This document shows positions 1-8,690 of a stretch of 64,000 nt of DNA, in pieces. Position 1 is the stretch's first letter; the number at the start of each line of letters is the position of its first letter. The position numbers and the translations under genes are program-made. Source of the DNA: JABDMD01 sp965203475. GTDB taxonomy: Bacteria; Pseudomonadota; Gammaproteobacteria; UBA4575. Under the pieces are notes generated by a model. It did not search any database. It was not told where the DNA came from and saw only the letters and a list, made by a program, of their open reading frames with translations. Location of the stretch: positions 1,922,001-1,986,000 of the forward strand of contig OZ241890.1 in assembly GCA_965203475.1 (NCBI GenBank), read 5' to 3'.

Positions 1-193
1 TTTATATGTAGGTGTTGGCTACGCAACCATGTTGCTAGGTGAAAATTATTTAGACTACAACGCATTATTAACTAATCCATTACACGCACAACATTTAGGT
101 ATATTTTTAATCGAATTGGGAGTGGGCATTACTGTAGCTGCAGTAATGATAGCCATATTTTACGCGTTGGATGAATTTGCAGAAAAAGAATGA
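1..193 (+). CDS. mnhB: MnhB-domain subunit of Mrp antiporter, 3' end only
   Basis: An open frame runs from the window edge to a TGA at 191-193. It encodes about 63 residues ending in DEFAEKE, with two hydrophobic stretches and the pattern HLGIFLIELGVGITV, which is typical of the C-terminal MnhB domain of Mrp/Mnh cation/proton antiporters. Its stop overlaps the next start as ATGA, so it heads or continues the mnhC operon. In the family this subunit is a small membrane component of the hetero-oligomeric antiporter. The 5' part lies outside the window, so I cannot tell whether it is a stand-alone MnhB or fused to another domain. Confidence 0.8.
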   Translation, partial: LYVGVGYATMLLGENYLDYNALLTNPLHAQHLGIFLIELGVGITVAAVMIAIFYALDEFAEKE

Positions 194-549
194 TTTCTGA
201 ATTCTACAATTATTGGGTGGTAATCATATTAATGATGATTGGATTCTATATCGTGATTTCAGATTCCAACCTCATTAAAAAGTTAATTGGTTTGTCTATT
301 TTTCAATCCTCAGTATTCATTTTATTTATTTCCATGAGCAAGGTCGAAGGAGGTACAGCTCCGATATTAGTAGAAGGAGTTACTAGCTATTCAAACCCGC
401 TACCACATGTTTTAATTTTAACAGCAATTGTAGTAGGCGTTGCTACAATTGCGGTTGGGTTGGCACTCGTTGTACGCATTCAGCGTGCATACGGAAGTAT
501 CGATGATGATCTTGTACACAAACAAGATGAGGAGCAGGACGAAGTTTAG
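190..549 (+). CDS. mnhC: Mrp antiporter subunit C (NuoK-like)
   Basis: A 119-residue protein with three hydrophobic helices, similar to NuoK of complex I. It carries the family pattern SNLIKKLIGLSIFQSSV after the first helix and LTAIVVGVATIAVGLAL in the last. The length is normal for MrpC/MnhC. In the family this small inner-membrane subunit helps form the ion path next to the large antiporter subunits. It overlaps the gene before it by 4 bases (ATGA), and the next gene starts on the last base of its stop codon, which implies translational coupling in one operon. Confidence 0.9.
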   Translation: MISEFYNYWVVIILMMIGFYIVISDSNLIKKLIGLSIFQSSVFILFISMSKVEGGTAPILVEGVTSYSNPLPHVLILTAIVVGVATIAVGLALVVRIQRAYGSIDDDLVHKQDEEQDEV

Positions 550-2033
550 TGCTCTCACATCAGCTACCGATCTTACAAGTAGTGATTCCGCTATTAGCGG
601 CACCCTTATGCTTTTTACTCTCTAACGGCAGAATCGCCTGGCTTTTTACTACACTGGTAAGTGTAATTACATTTGTAGTCTCTATATTATTAGTTGTACA
701 GATTCACAACGTTGGCATTCTTTCTTATGCGCTAGGAGGCTGGCCTCCACCATGGGGCATTGCATATCACATTGACCACCTAAGTGCTTATGTATTAATT
801 ATTGTATCTTTTATCGCCTGTCTCACACTTTTTGCAGGTAGAGAAAGCATTGAAAACGAAATTCCTTCAGAAAAATTAGGAATTTTTTATTCTGCATTTT
901 TACTATGCATCACAGGTCTGCTTGGAATTGTTGCCACCGGTGACGCATTTAATATTTTTGTTTTTCTAGAAATTAGTTCTTTATCATCTTATGCCTTAAT
1001 CGCTATGGGACAAGACCGAAGAAGTCTAACTGCTTCATATCAATATTTAATCATGGGCACTATAGGTGCCACCATGATTTTAATCGGTATTGGTTTGTTA
1101 TATATGCTTACTGGTACTCTAAATATTTTGGATTTACAGTCTAAAGTTCCTGCGTTAATTGAATCTCGAACCTTACACGCCGCATTTGCCTTTTTTACAG
1201 TCGGCATTTCATTAAAAATGGCTTTATTCCCACTGCATTTATGGTTACCCAATGCCTACGCATTTGCCCCTTCCATGGTTACTGTATTTTTATCCGCCAC
1301 CGCGACCAAAGTTTCCTTATATGTATTGTTTAGATTCTTTTTTGGATTATTTTCAGATGAAATTTCTTTTGGCCACTTTTTCCTAGATAAAATTTTATTA
1401 CCACTTTCAGTAATCGCAATTTTAACAGCATCGTTTGTTGCAATTTTCCAAGACAATATTAAACGCATGTTTGCCTATTCCAGTGTTGCACAAATTGGTT
1501 ATATGACTTTGGGCATTGGACTAGGCACTAGCAGTGGCAGTGCTGCTGGATTATTGCATTTATTCAACCATGCCATTATCAAAGGTGGAATTTTCATGGC
1601 CATCGCCTGCGTGGTTTTAAAAGTAAAATCCGCTCAATTAGAAGATTTCACAGGACTAGGCCGTAAAATGCCATGGACCATGGCGGCAATTGTAATGTTA
1701 GGACTAGGCCTAATTGGTGTGCCGTTTACAGCAGGCTTTATCAGCAAATGGTATTTGCTATTAGCAACCATTGAGCAGCGTCATTGGATTGCGGCTTTCG
1801 TGGTTGTAGGGGGTTCGCTGTTGGCGATTTTATATGTTTGGAAAATAATTGAGTTTGCCTATTTAAAAACACCCGAACATGAATTCAAAGGTGCGCCCGA
1901 AGAAAACATTGAAGCTCCTGTTCAAATTTTAATTCCGTTGTGGATTTTAGTAACGGCAAGTATCTACTTTGGGCTTGAAACTTCTTTTAGCTATGGGTTT
2001 GCCAACACAGCAATTACAAATTTATTTAATTAA
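549..2033 (+). CDS. mnhD: Mrp antiporter large subunit D-like (NuoN/NuoM family), first of three
   Basis: A 494-residue polytopic membrane protein of the proton-antiporter-M family. A conserved glutamate lies near residue 141 (VFLEISSLSSYALIA), and a lysine near 223 precedes ALFPLHLWLPNAY. Both are hallmark proton-path residues of NuoL/M/N and MrpD. Start is GTG at 549, sharing one base with the upstream TAG. It is the closest of the three large subunits here to classical MrpD. Its role is electrogenic exchange of cytoplasmic Na+ (or another cation) for external H+, as part of the whole complex. Confidence 0.85.
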   Translation: MLSHQLPILQVVIPLLAAPLCFLLSNGRIAWLFTTLVSVITFVVSILLVVQIHNVGILSYALGGWPPPWGIAYHIDHLSAYVLIIVSFIACLTLFAGRESIENEIPSEKLGIFYSAFLLCITGLLGIVATGDAFNIFVFLEISSLSSYALIAMGQDRRSLTASYQYLIMGTIGATMILIGIGLLYMLTGTLNILDLQSKVPALIESRTLHAAFAFFTVGISLKMALFPLHLWLPNAYAFAPSMVTVFLSATATKVSLYVLFRFFFGLFSDEISFGHFFLDKILLPLSVIAILTASFVAIFQDNIKRMFAYSSVAQIGYMTLGIGLGTSSGSAAGLLHLFNHAIIKGGIFMAIACVVLKVKSAQLEDFTGLGRKMPWTMAAIVMLGLGLIGVPFTAGFISKWYLLLATIEQRHWIAAFVVVGGSLLAILYVWKIIEFAYLKTPEHEFKGAPEENIEAPVQILIPLWILVTASIYFGLETSFSYGFANTAITNLFN

Positions 2034-3503
2034 ATGACAACGCAGCTTCTTCAACACTACGAATTCGCGATTTTAATTCCTATAGTGGCGGGATTATTGA
2101 TTTTGTTGTTAGACAATGCCCCTACGTTACGTGAAGCTATCTCCATTATTGCTGGCATTTGTTTGTTTACTTTTGTTTTACTTTTAGTATTCAATAACGA
2201 AACGTTTGAAACTCAAACTCTGTTTCCAATTACGTCAGAACTTACGATTGCATTTCACTTAGAACCTTTAGGTGAAGTTTTTGCGCTGCTGGCCTCCGGA
2301 CTGTGGATTGTCACTACGATTTATTCCATCGGTTACATGCGAGGCAATAATGAGAAAAATCAAACACGATTTTATTTATTTTTTGCATTGTCAATTGCAT
2401 CCACCATGGGAATTGCACTTGCCGCAAACTTGATTACGCTATTTATTTTTTACGAAGCATTAACCTTATGCACATTCCCATTAGTTACCCACAAACAAAA
2501 TGCTGATGCAAAGTCCGGTGGGCGTGTGTATTTAGGTATTCTGCTCAGCACTTCCATACTGTTCTTTTTAACTGCAATTGTGATCACCTGGATTCAAGCT
2601 GGCAATTTAGATTTTATTCCCGGCGGCATACTCGACGGTAACATTACTCAATTCGGTGCCATATTGCTGTTTACCTTGTTTATGTTTGGCGTAGGTAAAG
2701 CGGCTTTAATGCCGTTTCATCGTTGGCTTCCTGCCGCAATGGTGGCGCCTACACCAGTAAGTGCGTTATTACATGCGGTAGCCGTGGTTAAAGCAGGTGT
2801 TTTTTCAGTATTAAAAATTTCGGTGTATGTCTTTGGAATCGATTTTATGGCGGAGCAGAATGCTTCACAGTGGATTTTATGGATTGCCGTTGCCACTATG
2901 TTAATAGCTTCCATCATTGCGCTTAGTAAAGATAACTTTAAATCAAGGCTTGCCTATTCCACGATTAGTCAACTCTCGTATATTGTTATTGGAGCCGCCC
3001 TTGCTAGTCCCATTGCAGCCCTTGGTGCGGCATTACATATCGTCACCCATGCCTTTGGAAAAATTACCCTGTTTTTTTGTGCGGGTGCGGTATATACCGC
3101 AACAAAATTCACACAGGTAAGTCAATTGGATGGATTGGGTCGGCGTATGCCGTTCACCTTCTCGGCATATTTAGTTGGCGCCATCAGTATCATTGGGTTA
3201 CCACCGCTGGTTGGAAGCTGGAGTAAATGGTTTTTAGTCGAGGGAAGCATAAGTACAGAACATTATATTGTGTTGCTTGCTTTTGGAATCAGCACACTCC
3301 TTAATTGTGCTTATTTGTTGCCGATTGCATTGCGTGCATTTTTCTACCCCCCTAAAACGGACATGGATAGCTGGGATCCCAATATTAGAGAAGCACCCAT
3401 CGCCTGTGTAATTCCTTTATGTTTTACTGCATTTTGTACCTTGCTGTTATTCTTTTACATTGAACCAATTTATGATTTTTTACAGCCAATCTTTGTACCA
3501 TAA
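2034..3503 (+). CDS. Mrp antiporter large subunit D-like, second of three
   Basis: A 489-residue polytopic proton-antiporter-M protein. It has the paired motifs FIFYEALTLCTFPLV (membrane glutamate) and GKAALMPFHRWLPAAMVAPTPVSALLHA (membrane lysine and histidine), which are close to NuoL/NuoM. The ATG follows the upstream stop directly, so the two genes are read in series. It is intact and of normal length. A second large subunit fits an Mrp complex, which normally carries MrpA and MrpD. This one lacks the long C-terminal extension of MrpA, so it is not a classical MrpA. Confidence 0.8.
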   Translation: MTTQLLQHYEFAILIPIVAGLLILLLDNAPTLREAISIIAGICLFTFVLLLVFNNETFETQTLFPITSELTIAFHLEPLGEVFALLASGLWIVTTIYSIGYMRGNNEKNQTRFYLFFALSIASTMGIALAANLITLFIFYEALTLCTFPLVTHKQNADAKSGGRVYLGILLSTSILFFLTAIVITWIQAGNLDFIPGGILDGNITQFGAILLFTLFMFGVGKAALMPFHRWLPAAMVAPTPVSALLHAVAVVKAGVFSVLKISVYVFGIDFMAEQNASQWILWIAVATMLIASIIALSKDNFKSRLAYSTISQLSYIVIGAALASPIAALGAALHIVTHAFGKITLFFCAGAVYTATKFTQVSQLDGLGRRMPFTFSAYLVGAISIIGLPPLVGSWSKWFLVEGSISTEHYIVLLAFGISTLLNCAYLLPIALRAFFYPPKTDMDSWDPNIREAPIACVIPLCFTAFCTLLLFFYIEPIYDFLQPIFVP

Positions 3504-3509
3504 CAAATT

Positions 3510-3755
3510 ATGAATGACGAAAAAAAATATTGGTTAGATAAACCTAAAAATATAAACCTAATTGTTTATACCTTGTACATTGTATGCGCAGCTTTGTTAG
3601 TTGCTGATTTTATCTACCACAAACACAGCTATTTTAATTTTGAAAACTGGTTTGGGTTTTATGCCTGGTTTGGTTTCCTTGCCTACACTTTCATTGTGAT
3701 GAGCGCCAAAATGTTACGCAAACTCATTAAACGTAACGAAGACTATTATGACTAG
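3510..3755 (+). CDS. Small two-helix membrane protein in Mrp operon
   Basis: An 81-residue protein with two predicted membrane helices (about residues 15-35 and 48-66) and a charged C-terminus (KLIKRNEDYYD). I do not recognise the family. It lies 6 bases after one large antiporter subunit and overlaps the start of the next by 8 bases, so it is almost certainly co-translated with them. I infer a small accessory or assembly subunit of the antiporter. It has no Mrp E, F or G signature that I can see. Confidence 0.65.
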   Translation: MNDEKKYWLDKPKNINLIVYTLYIVCAALLVADFIYHKHSYFNFENWFGFYAWFGFLAYTFIVMSAKMLRKLIKRNEDYYD

Positions 3756-5445
3756 CCTGTTATTACATCCCGCATTAGTTTTAATTGCAGGCGGCTTTCT
3801 ACTACCACTTATTCCAGCATGGTTTAGGAAATTTTATTTATTATTGTTGCCTATTTTAGGTCTTGCATCGTTACTCAACATAGAGTTTGGAAACTATGGA
3901 AACTGGCAATTATTTTCATACCAACTATCACTGATCAGATTAGACTCTTTAAGTTTTGTATTTGCTTTAATTTTTCATTTAGCTCTAATCATTGTTGCTC
4001 TGTACTCATGGCAAGAAGAAGATCGCTTACAACTTGCTAGTATTTTTGTGTATGCCGGTGGCGCGATCGGTGCAGTACTGTCCGGCGATTTAATTACTTT
4101 ATTTGTATTTTGGGAAATCACGGCCATTTCCTCCGCCTTATTAATTTGGGCCAATAAAACTAAGAAAGCTATGCGAGCCGGACAACGCTATTTCATTATT
4201 CATGTCACCTCCGGATTATTTTTATTAGCCGGTTGCATACTTCAGGCACAGACAACAGGTTCTATTGAATTTAATCACATTGGTATTGATTCTCTGGCCG
4301 GCTGGTTAATCTTGATTGCGTTCGGCATCAAGTGTGCGTTTCCGTTTTTGCACAACTGGCTACAAGACGCCTATCCAGAAGCCAGCGTGATTGGAACGGT
4401 TGCATTATCTGTGTACACCACAAAACTTGCGGTATATGCACTGGCTCGTGGTTATGCCGGTACTGAATTACTGATTTGGGTGGGTGCCATCATGACGGCA
4501 TTCCCTATCTTCTTTGCAGTGATTGAAAATAATTTACGACGTGTGTTGTCCTATAGTTTGAACAATCAATTGGGTTTCATGGTGGTGGGTGTAGGCATCG
4601 GAACCGAGTTAGCACTAAATGGTACGGCAGCCCATGCTTTTTCACATATTTTATATAAAGCATTGTTGTTTATGTGTATGGGAGCTGTGTTGCATCGTGT
4701 CGGCACCATGAAAGCATCTGAACTTGGTGGTTTATATAAATCTATGCCATGGACCGCGGGCTTTTGCATCATCGGTTCTTTATCCATCTCGGCCTTTCCA
4801 CTCTTCAGTGGATTCATCTCCAAAGCCATGGTGTTAAGTGCTGCGGCAGGCGAAGGTTATTGGTTGATTTGGTTGATCTTATTGTTTGCATCCGCCGGTG
4901 TGCTAGATCATTCAGGAATTAAAATTCCTTTCTTTACATTTTTTGCACACGACAGTGGTAAACGTTGTGATGAAGCACCCTTTAACATGCTATTGGCGAT
5001 GGGGACCACAGCTGCATTGTGTATCGGTATAGGCATAAACCCGGGAATTCTTTATAAAATTTTACCCTACGCGGTGGACTATGCTCCATACACAGCTACT
5101 CATGTCATCACGCAACTCCAATTATTAATGTTTTCAGCATTAGCCTTTGCTGTTTTGTATCGCAGCAAACTTTATCCGCCAGAAATTCCGTCTGTAAATC
5201 TGGATTTTGATTGGTTATATCGTAAACCCGGTGCGTATGTGATGCGACAATTTGCTTACTTGATTACTCAAAGTGAAAAAATGCTGATTAGCACTTTGAA
5301 AAAATTTACCTTCATTACCAGTTCACGATTGCAGAAACATCATGGCCCTCAAGGTGTATTGGCAAAAACCTGGCCGACGGGAAGCATGGTGTTATGGGTA
5401 GCGTTTTTACTGGGTGCATATTTAATTTTTTATTATCTATACTGA
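3748..5445 (+). CDS. Mrp antiporter large subunit D-like, third of three
   Basis: A 565-residue polytopic protein of the NuoL/M/N antiporter family. It keeps the glutamate motif LFVFWEITAISSALLIW and the lysine/histidine motif GIKCAFPFLHNWLQDAYPEA. After the core of about 14 helices there is a long, more polar segment (about residues 480-540) and one last C-terminal helix. The start overlaps the small membrane gene by 8 bases. This gene ends the operon, and a minus-strand gene converges on it 13 bases later. Its core matches subunits often annotated as Na+/H+ antiporter subunit D. Confidence 0.8.
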   Translation: MTSLLLHPALVLIAGGFLLPLIPAWFRKFYLLLLPILGLASLLNIEFGNYGNWQLFSYQLSLIRLDSLSFVFALIFHLALIIVALYSWQEEDRLQLASIFVYAGGAIGAVLSGDLITLFVFWEITAISSALLIWANKTKKAMRAGQRYFIIHVTSGLFLLAGCILQAQTTGSIEFNHIGIDSLAGWLILIAFGIKCAFPFLHNWLQDAYPEASVIGTVALSVYTTKLAVYALARGYAGTELLIWVGAIMTAFPIFFAVIENNLRRVLSYSLNNQLGFMVVGVGIGTELALNGTAAHAFSHILYKALLFMCMGAVLHRVGTMKASELGGLYKSMPWTAGFCIIGSLSISAFPLFSGFISKAMVLSAAAGEGYWLIWLILLFASAGVLDHSGIKIPFFTFFAHDSGKRCDEAPFNMLLAMGTTAALCIGIGINPGILYKILPYAVDYAPYTATHVITQLQLLMFSALAFAVLYRSKLYPPEIPSVNLDFDWLYRKPGAYVMRQFAYLITQSEKMLISTLKKFTFITSSRLQKHHGPQGVLAKTWPTGSMVLWVAFLLGAYLIFYYLY

Positions 5446-5458
5446 CAAACTACATTCT

Positions 5459-5899
5459 TTAATGAATGGTTTGTTGAGCACTTTGTTCAGTATCTTTGGT
5501 TTGCTCAATACCCGTATGTAATTCTGGGGAAGCATGGTGCAATATCATGCGCCAGCCTTGATTTGTATTCGCATATACATTGGTAGCAATAATCTCCGAT
5601 TGTAATTCGCCATTGATAGATATCGCCTCAATCACATGGTGGATTGCAAAATCTCCCGCTTCCATGATTTTTATCTGTTTAATCTCAAATTGAATACCGG
5701 TTTCGTGCTCAAATATTTGTAACCAGCTTTTGCGTATACGTTCACGAGTGTCTAATCGCGGTCCGCCAGGGTGAATACAAAAGATTTCTTGATCCTGTGC
5801 CCACACATCCATCATCTTATGGATATCCGCACTCTGAAAGGCAATGTAAAATGCCTCTTCTGCAGAGGAAGAGGATGAAAACGGTTCCGACTCTTTCAT
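5459..5899 (-). CDS. SnoaL-like / NTF2-fold protein
   Basis: A 146-residue soluble protein. Its core, AEEAFYIAFQSADIHKMMDVW followed by FCIHPGGPRL and WRMILHHASPE, is the signature of the SnoaL-3/DUF4440 group of small alpha-beta barrels. Members act as isomerases, hydrolases or ligand-binding proteins, and the substrate cannot be told from sequence. It is divergent from the Rieske gene 30 bases away, so both must share a short promoter region. The N-terminus is serine-rich and the C-terminus glutamine-rich, both probably disordered. Confidence 0.75.
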   Translation of the reverse strand: MKESEPFSSSSSAEEAFYIAFQSADIHKMMDVWAQDQEIFCIHPGGPRLDTRERIRKSWLQIFEHETGIQFEIKQIKIMEAGDFAIHHVIEAISINGELQSEIIATNVYANTNQGWRMILHHASPELHTGIEQTKDTEQSAQQTIH

Positions 5900-5929
5900 A
5901 ATGATGTTAAATGGTAGCCTGGTAAGTAT

Positions 5930-6271
5930 ATGAGCTTAACTGAAGTACAACTCTGTAACCATGATGAAGTACCTGATCCTGGGAGTAAAGGCTTTATTGT
6001 CACAGTGAATGAACAAGAGGTACGTTTGTTTATTGTAAAAAGTAAGCACAATGTCTATGCCTACATAAATTCCTGTCCCCATACGCTGGGGCCTCTAGAC
6101 TGGATGCCGGATAATTTTCTCGATGAAGATAAAAAATACATTATGTGCGCTAATCATGGCGCAATGTTTCAAATTGAAGATGGCTTTTGCATTTATGGCC
6201 CCTGTAAAAGCCAAAGCCTAAAGCAATTAGAATGCATTATTAAAGACAACAAAATTGTTGTATTGATTTAA
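5930..6271 (+). CDS. Rieske [2Fe-2S] ferredoxin-like protein
   Basis: A 113-residue protein with a Rieske cluster site: C-P-H in NSCPHTLGPLDW and C-x2-H in MCANHGAMF, with two further cysteines following (GFCIYGPCKS). The spacing suits the small soluble ferredoxins related to NirD and to dioxygenase ferredoxins. It probably carries electrons to an oxygenase or reductase encoded elsewhere. No signal peptide is seen. It lies 5 bases before a BASS transporter gene and is probably co-transcribed with it, but I see no direct biochemical link between the two. Confidence 0.85.
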   Translation: MSLTEVQLCNHDEVPDPGSKGFIVTVNEQEVRLFIVKSKHNVYAYINSCPHTLGPLDWMPDNFLDEDKKYIMCANHGAMFQIEDGFCIYGPCKSQSLKQLECIIKDNKIVVLI

Positions 6272-6276
6272 TCTCA

Positions 6277-7212
6277 ATGCTGCATCGCTTTAATACATTT
6301 TTCCCGCTATGGGCGATCTTGTTGTCTATTGTTGCTTTTTATTATCCACATTTTTTTATTCCTTATAAGCCCACCATTATCTACTTACTTGCACTGGTAA
6401 TGTTTGGCATGGGGATTACATTACAACCAAAAGATTTTTTAAAACTTACACATCTAAAAACAGTAATCATTGTTGGATTATTACTGCAATTTACCGTTAT
6501 GCCTGCATTGGCATGGCTCATTAGCAAATCATTTAATCTGACGCTACCGTTACTTACCGGCATGGTGTTAGTGGGCGCATGCCCTGGAGGTACAGCTTCT
6601 AATGTCATTTGTTATTTAGCACGTGGAAATGTAGCTTTGTCCATTGCCCTTACAACGTTTTCAACATTACTCGCCGTAATTGCCACACCTTTATTAACCT
6701 GGCTATATATTGGACAAAAATTAGATGTGCCTGTAACCAATATGATGCTAAGTGTTTTTAAAGTAGTGATTCTTCCTGTTGCAGCAGGTGTACTTATAAA
6801 CTATTTTTTTGCCAAAAAAGTAATGCCTATTATTCGAATATTTCCCAGCATTTCCGTAATTGCGATCTGTATCATCATCGCCATAATTGTGGCTCTATCG
6901 CACAATACTCTACAAACGCTAGCCGTTGTAATTATTGCCGCAGTAATGCTGCACAATATTCTGGGTTTACTGCTTGGCTATGGCATCAGCTATGTCTTGG
7001 GCTATGATGCGCAAATCCAAAAAACACTTGCAATTGAAGTGGGCATGCAAAATTCGGGCTTAGCAGTGGCGTTGGCGAATGATTTTTTTAAACCAGTGGC
7101 CGCACTCCCTGGCGCCGTTTTCTCAATATGGCATAATCTGTCAGGATCATTATTATCGGCTTATTGGTCAAACAAAACGAATAACATAGAGAGTACATCC
7201 CATGACTGTTAA
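6277..7212 (+). CDS. Bile acid:sodium symporter (BASS) family transporter
   Basis: A 311-residue protein with about ten hydrophobic helices. The segment VGACPGGTASNVICYLARGNVALS and the later EVGMQNSGLAVALA are the two crossover motifs of the BASS/SBF family, where Na+ ions and the substrate bind. Bacterial members move organic anions such as pantoate, pyruvate or sulfonated compounds with Na+; the substrate here is unknown. A sodium-driven carrier close to a Na+/H+ antiporter operon fits an organism that relies on a sodium gradient. Its end overlaps the next small gene by 11 bases. Confidence 0.87.
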   Translation: MLHRFNTFFPLWAILLSIVAFYYPHFFIPYKPTIIYLLALVMFGMGITLQPKDFLKLTHLKTVIIVGLLLQFTVMPALAWLISKSFNLTLPLLTGMVLVGACPGGTASNVICYLARGNVALSIALTTFSTLLAVIATPLLTWLYIGQKLDVPVTNMMLSVFKVVILPVAAGVLINYFFAKKVMPIIRIFPSISVIAICIIIAIIVALSHNTLQTLAVVIIAAVMLHNILGLLLGYGISYVLGYDAQIQKTLAIEVGMQNSGLAVALANDFFKPVAALPGAVFSIWHNLSGSLLSAYWSNKTNNIESTSHDC

Positions 7213-7495
7213 TACTTCTATTTCACTCATTGCCGCCATTGTTAGTTGGGCATTAGCTGTTTTTTTAGTAATGACCCTATTGTCAGGCACTTTCGATACG
7301 CGTAGCTGTCAGACTACTTGTGTGAGTTACATATTCTGGTCGTCTTTTGCTATTGCCATTGTCGGTCTTTTGTTTAGTTTGGGAAGTATTTCAGTGGGAC
7401 AAGGCAGTGTGATTAAAACACTTTCGATGCTGGCCTTGATTGGTTTGTGTGGTATTTACATTACAACAATGCTAATCGGCACTTTCGGAATTTAG
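7202..7495 (+). CDS. Small three-helix membrane protein
   Basis: A 97-residue hydrophobic protein with three likely membrane helices (about residues 8-27, 45-62 and 74-95) and a small cysteine pair (SCQTTC, about residues 35-40) in the first loop. I do not recognise the family. It starts 11 bases inside the end of the BASS transporter gene, so it is probably the last gene of the Rieske-BASS transcript. Confidence 0.6.
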   Translation: MTVNTSISLIAAIVSWALAVFLVMTLLSGTFDTRSCQTTCVSYIFWSSFAIAIVGLLFSLGSISVGQGSVIKTLSMLALIGLCGIYITTMLIGTFGI

Positions 7496-7531
7496 AAAAT
7501 CTAAAATCGTCTACATTGAGCAATTCGATTA

Positions 7532-7852
7532 TTATCGGATTCGCGTGTTTTTAAATTCAATTGAAGTTACTTGGTCACCAGCAAGTGCGAGTTTACAAAT
7601 GTACTTATTCATTGATCCGCCATGTAAAGTAATCATCTGCTGATTTTCAACATTTGCTTTAGATACTGTCGTACGCAAATTATATTGCTTTGCATTCGCT
7701 AGGACCTTATTTGAAGAATCTCCCGTTTGCATTTGCTTACATGCTTGCTCAATCCTATCCGGTTCTAATATCCATGAATCGACTAAAATGCTGCCAATAA
7801 ATACAACTATGAAACCTATTATAACTTTCCATAATATGCTGGGTTGTTTCAA
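7532..7852 (-). CDS. Hypothetical membrane-anchored protein
   Basis: A 106-residue protein with one N-terminal membrane helix (about residues 9-25, WKVIIGFIVVFIGSILV) and a soluble remainder of about 80 residues, probably on the periplasmic side. Two cysteines, at about 38 and 85, could pair. The family is not recognised. Its start overlaps the end of the DUF1272 gene by 4 bases, so the two are co-translated. Confidence 0.55.
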   Translation of the reverse strand: MKQPSILWKVIIGFIVVFIGSILVDSWILEPDRIEQACKQMQTGDSSNKVLANAKQYNLRTTVSKANVENQQMITLHGGSMNKYICKLALAGDQVTSIEFKNTRIR

Positions 7853-8091
7853 CGTTTACATCCTTCCGGTTTATATACTCTTTCAGTCGATGCTGGAAAC
7901 TTTGCAAGAAAATCTCCCGTTCTACTTGGTCTTTTAGTTAATTCGCCACCACAATTTGCACACCGATTGTTAAGAATTGTCTTTGCACATGTTGTACACC
8001 AAGTACACTCCATTGAACAGATTAAGGCTTCTGTTGAATCTGGTGGCAAGTCTTTATCACAACATTCGCAATTTGGTTTTAATAGAAGCAT
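7849..8091 (-). CDS. DUF1272 zinc-ribbon-like protein
   Basis: An 80-residue cysteine-rich protein with four cysteine pairs: CECCDKDLPP, CSMECTWCTTC, CANCG. This is the arrangement of the DUF1272 family (small proteins with predicted metal-binding CxxC knuckles and no established function). The start is well supported by a purine-rich AAGGAG element just upstream (complement of about 8098-8103). It is the first gene of a two-gene minus-strand unit. Confidence 0.8.
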   Translation of the reverse strand: MLLLKPNCECCDKDLPPDSTEALICSMECTWCTTCAKTILNNRCANCGGELTKRPSRTGDFLAKFPASTERVYKPEGCKR

Positions 8092-8157
8092 CTTTATTCT
8101 CCTTTTATTGATAGATGAATTTGCATTTCAAATAAAATTAATTAGCCTATCTATTAA

Positions 8158-8200
8158 TTGAGATTTATAGCATACCATGTATACTGTACCGATCGGTACA
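8158..8200 (+). promoter_or_regulatory. Promoter with palindromic TetR-type operator
   Basis: A -35-like TTGAGA (8158-8163) and a -10-like TATACT (8180-8185) are separated by 16 bases. A perfect 16-bp palindrome, TGTACCGATCGGTACA, spans 8185-8200 and overlaps the expected transcription start. The first coding start is at 8220. The palindrome is the type bound by TetR-family dimers, and a TetR gene is second in this operon, so autorepression is the simplest reading. That the neighbouring TetR is the one that binds is inference. Confidence 0.75.
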
Positions 8201-8219
8201 ATCATAATGGAGAATAACA

Positions 8220-8687
8220 ATGTCTGAAAGACCCCCTTTCCCACCTTTTAGTGAAGAAGATGCAATCCAAAAAGTACGCATGGCCGAAAATGCCTGGAAT
8301 TTACAAGACCCTGAGAAAATTGCTATGGCCTATACCGAAGATAGCCGTTGGCGAAATCGGGCAGAATTTTTTAATGGCCGAGAAGAAATCATCGCCTTTT
8401 TAAAACGCAAGTGGGCGAGAGAACTTGATTATCGATTGATTAAAGAATTATGGACGTATAACGGAAACCGGATTGCGGTGCGTTTTCAATATGAATATCA
8501 CGATGACTCGGGCAACTGGTTTCGAGCTCACGGAAATGAAAATTGGGAATTTGATGAACGTGGACTGATGCGAAGAAGAGAAGCCAGCATTAATGATGTT
8601 CCGATTCAAGAGAGTGATCGTAAATTTTTATGGGAACAAGGAGCACGACCTGATGATTTTCCTGGATTGACTGACTTAGGACTGTAA
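8220..8687 (+). CDS. DUF1348 (NTF2-like) protein
   Basis: A 155-residue soluble protein covering the whole DUF1348 family, recognisable from the run RPPFPPF near the N-terminus, then AENAWNLQDPEKIAMAYTEDSRWRNR and FRAHGNENWEF. The fold is NTF2/SnoaL-like with a conserved acidic and arginine-lined pocket; function in the family is not established. It has a clear ribosome site (GGAG at 8209-8212) and is the first gene after the palindromic operator. The TetR gene follows after 3 bases, so it is a likely target of that regulator. Confidence 0.85.
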   Translation: MSERPPFPPFSEEDAIQKVRMAENAWNLQDPEKIAMAYTEDSRWRNRAEFFNGREEIIAFLKRKWARELDYRLIKELWTYNGNRIAVRFQYEYHDDSGNWFRAHGNENWEFDERGLMRRREASINDVPIQESDRKFLWEQGARPDDFPGLTDLGL

Positions 8688-8690
8688 TCA

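Noticed and set aside
7844..8161. 105-codon plus-strand frame opposite the DUF1272 gene
   Set aside because: The minus strand encodes a clear CxxC-rich DUF1272 protein with a good ribosome site; the plus frame is its shadow.
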